DNA of 20,564 bases from positions 1 through 20,564 of the forward strand of contig SFVH01000029.1 in assembly GCA_004561555.1 (NCBI GenBank), written 5' to 3'. Both the position numbers and the translations under genes were made by a program. Source of the stretch: a bacterium. GTDB lineage: Bacteria > Bacteroidota > Bacteroidia > Bacteroidales > Muribaculaceae. Shown piece after piece: positions 1 through 6,749 of this stretch (position 1 is its first letter; every line of letters begins with the position of its first letter). Under the pieces are notes generated by a model. The model did not search any database and was not told the origin of the DNA. It was given only the letters and a program-made list of their open reading frames with translations.

Positions 1-1
1 G

Positions 2-175
2 AAAGTGGCTACCGCCGATGGCGCAATTAGCATCAGTGGTGCTGACGGCGCTATCGCTGAAATTTTTTCGACCAGCGGCACATTGCTCTATCGTGGCTCA
101 GATGCTACTATCAAAATGCCGCACGGAATATACATCGTCAAAGTTGCCGAAAAGACAACAAAAGTGGTTTTGTAA
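2..175 (+). CDS. C-terminal fragment of a T9SS-secreted protein (5' end outside the window)
   Basis: The reading frame is open from the left edge and stops at TAA 173-175, giving the last 57 residues of a protein. They read as a type A T9SS/Por sorting domain: short beta strands around 'ISISGADGAIAEIFSTSG', then 'MPHGIYIVKVAEKTTKVVL' at the end, which matches the usual 'L..GiYiVkv....kkvvv' finish. Such domains send the protein through the outer membrane by type IX secretion and are cleaved there. The cargo domain lies outside the window, so its function cannot be named. A hairpin terminator follows 18 bp after the stop. Confidence 0.8.
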   Translation, partial: KVATADGAISISGADGAIAEIFSTSGTLLYRGSDATIKMPHGIYIVKVAEKTTKVVL

Positions 176-192
176 CACATATAATTCAAAAA

Positions 193-235
193 CAAAGCAT
201 AAGGGTCGCCCAAACCGGGTCGACTCTTTGTTTTT
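193..235. terminator. Intrinsic terminator, possibly bidirectional
   Basis: CAAAG (193-197) pairs with CTTTG (226-230). Inside it GGTCG pairs with CGACT (one G-U pair) and CCC with GGG around an AAACC loop. TTTTT follows at 231-235. On the other strand the same stem is also followed by TTTTTG, so it can stop transcripts from either side: the T9SS gene on + and any minus-strand transcript coming from about 425. Confidence 0.7.
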
Positions 236-258
236 CTATCACTACCCTTTTCTTGTGA

Positions 259-430
259 CGTATCCAAGGACTGAATTGGTCTCAGCCGACTCCCATCCAT
301 GAGTTTTTTATCGCATGTGTCAACACGCCGGATACGCCTCTCGTGGTAAGGCACTAACCTTCTGACTCCACAACCACTCGGGTACCGTCCGGGGGAAATG
401 CGTATACTATTCTGACTTCAACTTGTATTG
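259..430. ncRNA. Candidate structured RNA (6S-like long hairpin), strand unresolved
   Basis: No convincing gene occupies the 370 bp between stop 175 and stop 546. Nested complementary segments suggest one long interrupted hairpin: CAAG 265-268/CTTG 422-425, TGAA 272-275/TTCA 417-420, TCAG 282-285/CTGA 412-415, CGCAT 312-316/ATGCG 398-402, CCGGA 328-332/TCCGG 388-392, GTGGT 343-347/ACCAC 373-377 and AAGG 348-351/CCTT 358-361. A large asymmetric internal loop (286-311 opposite 403-411) with a small inner hairpin (ACTC 289-292/GAGT 301-304) recalls the central bubble of 6S RNA. Weak promoter-like boxes sit just outside on both strands: TTTG 227-230 with TTTTCTTG 248-255 on +, and TAAGATTG 438-431 on minus. 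Terminators flank both ends. I did not recognise a known family by sequence; 6S is only a shape-based suggestion. Confidence 0.35.
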
Positions 431-493
431 CAATCTTATCCATTCCCATTTAGCCTTATAGCACTTCTGTCAGCGTCCGACACACAACAATCA

Positions 494-530
494 GGGGTTG
501 CACCGACAGCGATGCAACCCCTTGATTATT
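494..530. terminator. Intrinsic terminator after the LRR protein gene
   Basis: GGGGTTGCA (494-502) pairs perfectly with TGCAACCCC (513-521) around a 10-nt loop. The arms extend into CAATCA/TTGATT with one bulged base. It lies 25 bp past the stop of the minus-strand LRR gene. Its + strand tail TTGATTATT is more U-rich than its minus-strand tail, so it may also end a + transcript from the preceding gap. Confidence 0.7.
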
Positions 531-545
531 GCAGTATGAAAAGTA

Positions 546-3500
546 TTACTTCACAATCACTTTAAACACCGCCTTGCCCACTGAGAGCACATAAATGCCG
601 GGCTCAACAGCTGCGATAACAGATTCGCCGGCAGAGCAAGCGGTAGAGCGCATCAACGCTCCGCTCACACTATAGAGGCGAGCAGTGGCGACGCTCGGGG
701 TGGAGATAATGATGTTGCGACCCTTCACCACAGCATTCACATCCTCGGCTGCGACATCATCCACACCGGCTTCCTTCACGTCAAAGAGGTTAGTGCATTG
801 ATACATATTTGGGAAAGAGCCGTTGGTCATCACACACATCACATTGTCTATCGGAGTCATAAAGCGAGTGACACCACCATCAATACTATATTCGGTGTCT
901 TCTATAAGCTCTTCGCCCTCAAGCTCGCCGGTATCGGGATTAACTGCAGGCATATCAAGATACCAACGATAAGTTGTTGCAACACCTGAGATTTCAGCTT
1001 CTGAGGCGAGGTCAATCACGCCCTCCACCGGAGCCACTTCGATAGGTGCTTGCGGCTGATAGTAGTAGACAGTATAAGCCGATTTCACAGCCGGCAATGT
1101 GGAGAAGCGGAAGTAGTTGTTGTCGATAGCTAATGCGCGCAACTGCGACAACTTGCCAACATCAAGCGTAGTGAGCAGGTTGTGAGAAAGCTCTATTTGT
1201 TGCAATGACAAAGCGTTGTCGAAAGAAATCGACTTCAATTGATTGTCGCCTACGTAAAGCGCCCACAAATTGGGGTTGTTGAGCACCACGTTGCTGAGCT
1301 TATTGCCCGAAGCGGAAGCCACTTGCAAGTTAGAATTGTTTGAGAGGTCAAGAGTGGTGAGCCGGTTATTGTTGAGCGACAAAGCCACAAGTCCGCTGTA
1401 GGGAGAAAGGTCAAATGAAGTGAAGTTGTTGTCCGAGAGGTTAAGCTCACAGAGTTTTGAGGATTGCGGCAAGGTGATGGCGCTCAAGCCGGCATCTTTG
1501 ACGGTGATAGTCCTGGTATCGGTGAGTTTCGAGCCGTCAAACGACGTCATCTTTGCTCCTGTGATGCTAAACACCGACACCGTTTCAGTCGGCTCATAGG
1601 TGTAAACCTTAACAGTCTTTCCGGCATAGGTGGTGGCATCAAAGAGTCGATAGGTGGTATCAAGCACATATTGAGTCACATTGCCATCGCCTTCCCAGTC
1701 GAAATATACGGCATCACCTGCCTTATTGGCTGCCAGCGAAAGCACTACGGCATCACCATTGTTGGCAGTGACAAACGAAGCGATTTCGTTGGTAGGCATT
1801 CCGGCAGAGAGGATTTCGGTGGTGCGATACACTTTATCGCCGGTGAAATCAGGGAATGCGGCATTGGTCATTTCGCAATAGATGTTGCCCACTTCGGTGT
1901 TGATGAAGCGAGTCTTGCCGTTGGCAATAGTATAGTCTACGCCTTCAGTAAGAACGGTACCGTCAGAAGCCTTACGCCATTGGTATTGAGTGCCTATGCC
2001 ATCGACAATGCGATTTTGAGCCGAAAGGTCACAACCCGGACCCTTTGTCGCAATTTGCAATGGTTGTTGCGGTGCATAAGAGTAATAGGTGTAGCCGCTA
2101 TTGGTCTCGGGAATGGTTTCAAGAGTGAATTTGTTGCCTGAAATATCCATCACCTTGATGTTGTTTTCTTCAGGGAAGATGATTGACGAGATATTGTTGT
2201 TGGCGGCAAACAGACTAGTCAATTGGGTGCAGTGAGTGAGTTTAAGCTCTGTAAACAAGTTGTTGTTGATTGAGAGCAAGCTGAGATTGTCGGCATTAGA
2301 GAAATCAATGTCTTGAATCTTATTGTTTTTCATTTTCAACTCACGCAACGCAAGAATATTGTTAAGCGTGATTTCGCTGATGTTATTGTCGTCGAGACAT
2401 AAAAACTGCAAGCGATTTTTCGCATAATACTCGTTGATACCCGAAAGGTCGATGTTGTAAAGATTATTGTTGGTCAAATCAAGGTGTTCCAAGCAACGGT
2501 TACGCTCGAGATTAATGCTATATAAGCCGGCATTTTTCAAAAAGAGAGCGTTCATCGACGCCATTGCCGACACGTCGACGGTGGTCATCTCAATGTTATC
2601 CGAATAGAATGTCGACACTTCTTCGCCGCTATCCACATAAATGGCTATCGGACCGTAGCCGGAGCGCACACCTTGAATGTTGTAAACAATTTCGCCATAC
2701 ATATAGGGGACGCCATCGTCGGTGACTGTAAATGTCTCGGTGGTGTTGTTACCGAAGTCGACCATCACGTTTTTGGGGGTTTCTTCTGAAGCTCCGTAGA
2801 TACCGATGGCAAACTTCACAGGGCTTCCGGTTGAGGCGATGCTGTTAAACGACATCACCTTGTCGGGCTTGCCATATTCCGCCTCCGTTTTAACTTTAAA
2901 TTTCTTGGTGCGCACTTCCAATCCCGGGAATGCCGTACAGGCAAACGACACATAGCAAGAGTCGGTGGGAATCTTGTTGAGAGTGACTTTGCCGTTGGCA
3001 AAAGTGATGTAATCGTCGGGCAATACTGAGGGATTGATAGGATTATATTCCGACACTTCATAGAGGGTGGCAGTCGTCTCATAGCCCTCGCGGAGCACAC
3101 GAGCGGAGAAATCGAGGGTAGTGCCTTGCACATATGATTCTTCCACATCCATTTCGCGTTGCGAAGCGTCATATTCGCCCCAAGTGCCCGGGTCGATGGG
3201 CAAGGTGGCAAAGTCCAAGCAGTTGTGGTCGAGCTTCACATTATACAATGCTGTATTGTGGCTCACATCGATGCTCTCGAGATAGTTGTAGCTGGCATAA
3301 AGCCCCACAAGGTTTTCACACGCTGAAATATCAAGCTGTCGCAGATTGTTGTATTGACAGAACAGATAAACCAATTCGGGATTGTGAGTGAGGTCGAGTG
3401 AGGAAATCTTAAACGAAGAGTTGTAGGAGCCGGAGCCATGACTACAATAGAGTTCGCGTAGCTTGGGATTGTTGGTCACGTCGATTTCCGTCACTTTGGT

Positions 3501-4256
3501 GTCACTCACATTGAGAATTTGCAGCAACGGGTTTTGACTCACATCAACACTTGCCACATTAGTCAGCTCCAACGACAGCTGGCGCAATGCCGGGCAGCCG
3601 GTGGGGTCAATCTTGTTGAGCGTAAGGGTGTGGTAAGCATCAAAAGAAATCATATTGGGATAATCCTTCAAATCAAAATTCGGGTCAAACCAATCCACGA
3701 TAGGCACCTCAAGTATCACAAGATTGGGCTTGTTGCCACCGATGATGAGCGGAGTTTCTTCGGTGAAAGGATTGTCGCCGAGATAAATAGCTCCGAGATT
3801 GGTGAAGGGAGTGAGGTCAAGGCTACGGAGCATATTGTGGCTCATGCTCAAAATCTTCAAGTTTGACAGACGCGGGAAGTCGATGCGTTCGATGTAGCAT
3901 CCATCGGCATTGAAATAGTCGATGAGCTCCGGCTCTCCATAGATTTTCACTTCGCCATGGGTTGTGGCTTGACAGGTGATAATGGTGCCGCTCATAGTGC
4001 CGGTATCGTAATCCATCACCGACTCTTCAAGTTCATACTCCACTTTCCCGAAGCCACAGTCCACATCAATGTAGTGACCTGCCTCAGTGGCACCTATCAC
4101 AATGTTATAGGTGCTTGTAGGTCCCGACTGATTATAGATGTCAGTACGGAAAGTGATGATAGGCTCTTCGCTTTCTTGAGCGGTAGCAGTTGCCGCAGCA
4201 GCAAAACCTACCGCGACAGCCATCACTTTGAAAATGCTGTTAAAAATATTCTTCAT
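546..4256 (-). CDS. Large secreted leucine-rich-repeat protein with T9SS sorting domain
   Basis: 1236 residues. A signal peptide (about 1-27, hydrophobic core then ATATAQ) sends it to the periplasm, and a C-terminal T9SS domain (about 1164-1236, ending GIYVLSVGKAVFKVIVK) sends it across the outer membrane. The body holds three blocks of short leucine-rich repeats of the bacterial internalin-like kind, 'L..L.++.N.L..LDLS' (about 125-350, 560-712 and 915-1052). Each block is followed by 'P' and a beta-sandwich-like segment; in the second and third this segment opens with YYxYxPQxP and continues to a YxW...V(I)xCxMTNxxFP stretch. LRRs bind proteins or glycans, so an adhesive or host- or microbe-facing role is plausible, but no ligand can be read from the sequence. 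It starts 20 bp after the protease gene stop and is probably cotranscribed with it. No Shine-Dalgarno sequence precedes the ATG, as usual in Bacteroidetes. The family call is firm; the role is unknown. Confidence 0.9.
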   Translation of the reverse strand: MKNIFNSIFKVMAVAVGFAAAATATAQESEEPIITFRTDIYNQSGPTSTYNIVIGATEAGHYIDVDCGFGKVEYELEESVMDYDTGTMSGTIITCQATTHGEVKIYGEPELIDYFNADGCYIERIDFPRLSNLKILSMSHNMLRSLDLTPFTNLGAIYLGDNPFTEETPLIIGGNKPNLVILEVPIVDWFDPNFDLKDYPNMISFDAYHTLTLNKIDPTGCPALRQLSLELTNVASVDVSQNPLLQILNVSDTKVTEIDVTNNPKLRELYCSHGSGSYNSSFKISSLDLTHNPELVYLFCQYNNLRQLDISACENLVGLYASYNYLESIDVSHNTALYNVKLDHNCLDFATLPIDPGTWGEYDASQREMDVEESYVQGTTLDFSARVLREGYETTATLYEVSEYNPINPSVLPDDYITFANGKVTLNKIPTDSCYVSFACTAFPGLEVRTKKFKVKTEAEYGKPDKVMSFNSIASTGSPVKFAIGIYGASEETPKNVMVDFGNNTTETFTVTDDGVPYMYGEIVYNIQGVRSGYGPIAIYVDSGEEVSTFYSDNIEMTTVDVSAMASMNALFLKNAGLYSINLERNRCLEHLDLTNNNLYNIDLSGINEYYAKNRLQFLCLDDNNISEITLNNILALRELKMKNNKIQDIDFSNADNLSLLSINNNLFTELKLTHCTQLTSLFAANNNISSIIFPEENNIKVMDISGNKFTLETIPETNSGYTYYSYAPQQPLQIATKGPGCDLSAQNRIVDGIGTQYQWRKASDGTVLTEGVDYTIANGKTRFINTEVGNIYCEMTNAAFPDFTGDKVYRTTEILSAGMPTNEIASFVTANNGDAVVLSLAANKAGDAVYFDWEGDGNVTQYVLDTTYRLFDATTYAGKTVKVYTYEPTETVSVFSITGAKMTSFDGSKLTDTRTITVKDAGLSAITLPQSSKLCELNLSDNNFTSFDLSPYSGLVALSLNNNRLTTLDLSNNSNLQVASASGNKLSNVVLNNPNLWALYVGDNQLKSISFDNALSLQQIELSHNLLTTLDVGKLSQLRALAIDNNYFRFSTLPAVKSAYTVYYYQPQAPIEVAPVEGVIDLASEAEISGVATTYRWYLDMPAVNPDTGELEGEELIEDTEYSIDGGVTRFMTPIDNVMCVMTNGSFPNMYQCTNLFDVKEAGVDDVAAEDVNAVVKGRNIIISTPSVATARLYSVSGALMRSTACSAGESVIAAVEPGIYVLSVGKAVFKVIVK
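768..4169 (-). repeat. Three tandem [beta domain + LRR + Ig-like] modules inside the LRR protein
   Basis: Module 1 is about residues 30-455, module 2 about 465-817 and module 3 about 820-1163. Modules 2 and 3 align most clearly. Both have an N-terminal beta segment with a 'V..I.....V....S..' line leading into LRRs, the hinge 'YTYYSYAPQQP' or 'YTVYYYQPQAP', then 'IxGxxTxYxW', 'DTEYSIDGGVTRF' or 'GVDYTIANGKTRF', and 'CxMTNxxFP'. Module 1 has the diverged equivalents 'DDYITFANGKVTL' and 'CTAFPGLEV'. The boundaries are my reading by eye. Confidence 0.7.
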
Positions 4257-4276
4257 AAAAATATTGCTGTTAGTTG

Positions 4277-6574
4277 TTACTTCACAATTATGCGTTGGCT
4301 ATGGCAACCATTGACGTTAACCACATATATACCGGAGGTCATGCCGGAGAGGTCGAGTGTCGTCTCATCGCCACTGATGCTAAAATTTTTCACTATGCGC
4401 CCCGTTATGTCACACACCTTGATGCTTAACTGCTGCGAGCCGGCGAGGAAGATATTATAGCGGTTGTCGCCCGTTGTCTTTATGAGCATACGATTGTCGG
4501 CATCAATATCTTTCACGCTGCCTTGTCGACGGAGCACTTCCTTCAAACCGCTATAAGCGTCAAACTTTCCGGCGCCCCACTTCACGGGATTTCCGGTATA
4601 GCCCGTCACGTCTTCATCGCGGATAGCCGTAGTGGCAACGATGTCTTTCACCTCATCGATAGTGAGGTCGGGGTCGGCTTCAAGCCATAGAGCGATTGAG
4701 CCGGCCACTAACGGACACGACATTGATGTGCCATACATATAAAACCAGTAGTTGTCGCGTGAGCCGTCGTTGAATTTAGCCTGGAAATAAGAGTCGTCAG
4801 CAGTGACATCTTCATTATATGTGAAATAAGGGGTACTTACACTTGACACTATCGATGTGCCGGGAGCACAAATGTGAGGCAAGTTGCGACCGTCGCGGAG
4901 GGTGCCGTAGCTTGAGAAACTCGACACTTCACCGGCAGGATACATGCCCGGAAAACCGGAAGCCGTGCCGTCGAGAGCACCGAAGATATTCACCGTATTG
5001 TATGCACCAACGGTGAGGATATTGTTGGCACAAGCCATATCGCTGATTGTGCCGTCGGTTGTGCCGCTATCCCATCCGGCAATGTCAAAGTTGGAAAATT
5101 CGGTAAACGAACCGTCGCAATAAGCATCAATTTTTTGCCCGTCGGCACCTTCGATAATAAATCCAAGCACATAGTTGCCATCGGCATTATAAGTCTGATT
5201 GTCCGACATAAAATAGTCGATAATCACCTCATAACGACCCGTCTCTTCATCAATCAACGAGCCAGCCCCGACATAACCGTTAAACGCCTTAGAGAAGTTA
5301 GCATGACTCTTATCGCCGTCTTGTACATAACCTTCGGTGGCATAATAAATGGCTTCGCCATTCATATTTTCAGCTATGGGAAGATTAAACGTTTCGGTGC
5401 CACGCTTCTTGTTGTAAACCACAACTTTCACCGTAAACACCGAGGCATCTTGCCCGTAGATATGCACCTTGCCATAACGAAAGTTAGGGTATTTCTCAGC
5501 ATAGAGTTCGCCGTTGGCATTGGTTTTGATAAATGTTTTGACAGTAGAGCTTTCGGCGGTGAAGTCTTTTGATAACACCAACGGCATATCGCCTTCGTTG
5601 CCGGCCGAAACGCAGATTATGGCTTCTTTTCCGGCAAGCGAGAGATATTGGTTCATCACGCTGTTCACATCGTGAGGCCCCACCATACTGCCAAGTGAAA
5701 GATTGATTACCGCCGGCTTTTGGTTGTAATATGAATAGTTGAGAATGCCTTCACAACCGTAGGCAATAAACATATCCATAAGTTCTCCGCAAGAGGCTAC
5801 AATGTCCGACTCATAGGCAGCACCATAGTAAGGGTTGTCGCCTTTGTACAGCTCCACGGTGAGTGGCGACTCGCTTGTAATGCGTGCGCCGTTGACTTCG
5901 CCACGATAGCCGCCGGCCATGATGCCCATGGTGTGGGTGCCGTGATATTGATAAATGTCGTCGGTGATAAATTGGTCGAGGTCATCGGGCAGATATTCAT
6001 CGATGGAATAGCCCTGAGAGTTTGACGAATCGAGATACATATGCATCAGATACTCCATGCGAGTGGTGCCGTCAGGATGCTTAAAGTTGATGTGGTGGGG
6101 GTCCATACCACCGTCAACGATGCCGGTGACCACTCCCTTCCCGGTGTACGCCTTAGGCAGACCATCGCCGCTATGTATTTTGTCGACGCCCACTTCAGCG
6201 CGAGCCACATCCATCATTGGTGTCAATTCGCGCGACAGCTCCAATCGCTTCACCGATTTCAGGTCGGCAATGCGCTCCACCTCGTCGGTCGGCATCGACA
6301 CCATCACTATATTGCCACGTCGACCATATACTTTTACGCCCTCTTTTTCCAGTGCTTCGTTGGTCACACCGTCAGCCACCTTCATCAATCCCGAGATGTG
6401 GGTTTGTGGCATTCCGATGCGACTCTTCAATTGCTTAAGATTTGGTGTAGTAGTGAGGCTCGACGACATCCTTGCGGAGCGGAGTATTGCACGGCTGTTA
6501 AGGTCGAGTGCCGAGCCTGCATATGCCATTGACATTGTTGCAGACGCCAAGGCTAAGAGTAAAAATTTTTTCAT
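4277..6574 (-). CDS. Secreted subtilisin-family (S8) serine protease with T9SS sorting domain
   Basis: 765 residues. Signal peptide about 1-19. Residues about 55-115 look like an N-terminal propeptide. The catalytic domain carries the S8 triad: Asp154 in GIVDGGMD, His211 in YHGTHTMG and Ser617 in GTSMSCPLVAG, with the oxyanion Asn326 in VSAGNEGD. About 170 residues between Asn326 and residue 500 are longer than in simple subtilisins and beta-rich, an inserted domain of the kind seen in large secreted S8 peptidases. The C-terminus (about 690-765, ending SGIYVVNVNGCHSQRIIVK) is a T9SS sorting domain. It should act as an endopeptidase on the cell surface or outside the cell. It is the first gene of a two-gene operon with the LRR protein, behind a clear -7 promoter box. 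All catalytic residues are present, so it is expected to be active; the substrate is unknown. Confidence 0.95.
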   Translation of the reverse strand: MKKFLLLALASATMSMAYAGSALDLNSRAILRSARMSSSLTTTPNLKQLKSRIGMPQTHISGLMKVADGVTNEALEKEGVKVYGRRGNIVMVSMPTDEVERIADLKSVKRLELSRELTPMMDVARAEVGVDKIHSGDGLPKAYTGKGVVTGIVDGGMDPHHINFKHPDGTTRMEYLMHMYLDSSNSQGYSIDEYLPDDLDQFITDDIYQYHGTHTMGIMAGGYRGEVNGARITSESPLTVELYKGDNPYYGAAYESDIVASCGELMDMFIAYGCEGILNYSYYNQKPAVINLSLGSMVGPHDVNSVMNQYLSLAGKEAIICVSAGNEGDMPLVLSKDFTAESSTVKTFIKTNANGELYAEKYPNFRYGKVHIYGQDASVFTVKVVVYNKKRGTETFNLPIAENMNGEAIYYATEGYVQDGDKSHANFSKAFNGYVGAGSLIDEETGRYEVIIDYFMSDNQTYNADGNYVLGFIIEGADGQKIDAYCDGSFTEFSNFDIAGWDSGTTDGTISDMACANNILTVGAYNTVNIFGALDGTASGFPGMYPAGEVSSFSSYGTLRDGRNLPHICAPGTSIVSSVSTPYFTYNEDVTADDSYFQAKFNDGSRDNYWFYMYGTSMSCPLVAGSIALWLEADPDLTIDEVKDIVATTAIRDEDVTGYTGNPVKWGAGKFDAYSGLKEVLRRQGSVKDIDADNRMLIKTTGDNRYNIFLAGSQQLSIKVCDITGRIVKNFSISGDETTLDLSGMTSGIYVVNVNGCHSQRIIVK

Positions 6575-6609
6575 ATTATGTGATAATTATATTACTTCTA
6601 AAACGTAGG

Positions 6610-6617
6610 CAAAAATA
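6610..6617 (-). promoter_or_regulatory. Promoter -7 box for the protease-LRR operon
   Basis: On the minus strand this reads TATTTTTG, a full match to the Bacteroidetes TAnnTTTG element, 35 bp before the protease ATG. The predicted transcription start is about 6603. A TTTG lies upstream at 6645-6642, but the 24-nt spacing is longer than the usual 19-21, so the -33 element is uncertain. Confidence 0.65.
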
Positions 6618-6656
6618 GTAATTTTTATTCAATTTTTTATGCAAAACACAAAGAAA

Positions 6657-6694
6657 GCGACCATTTAGAAGGAATTTCCCGACTAAATGGTCGC
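6657..6694 (-). terminator. Intrinsic terminator after the 906-residue T9SS protein gene
   Basis: A perfect 12-bp stem: GCGACCATTTAG (6657-6668) with CTAAATGGTCGC (6683-6694), and a 14-nt loop. On the minus strand it is followed by TTTCTTTGTGTTTT. It lies 55 bp past the stop at 6750 and separates that gene from the protease operon promoter. Confidence 0.85.
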
Positions 6695-6749
6695 TATTAA
6701 AATTATTTAACACCCACACATTTGCGGGTCATTTTTATAAATGGTTCGA

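Noticed and set aside
18..302. 94-codon + frame at the left edge
   Set aside because: It overlaps the real T9SS tail frame and runs through the terminator at 193-235; its composition is not protein-like.
88..354. 88-codon minus frame across the 5' gap
   Set aside because: It is antisense to the T9SS tail and the terminator, has no recognisable motif and no start context; the helices in the gap explain the sequence better.
1464..2141. 225-codon + frame inside the LRR gene
   Set aside because: It is a mirror frame of a long, clearly coding minus-strand gene with repeats and sorting domain; the product has no domain logic.
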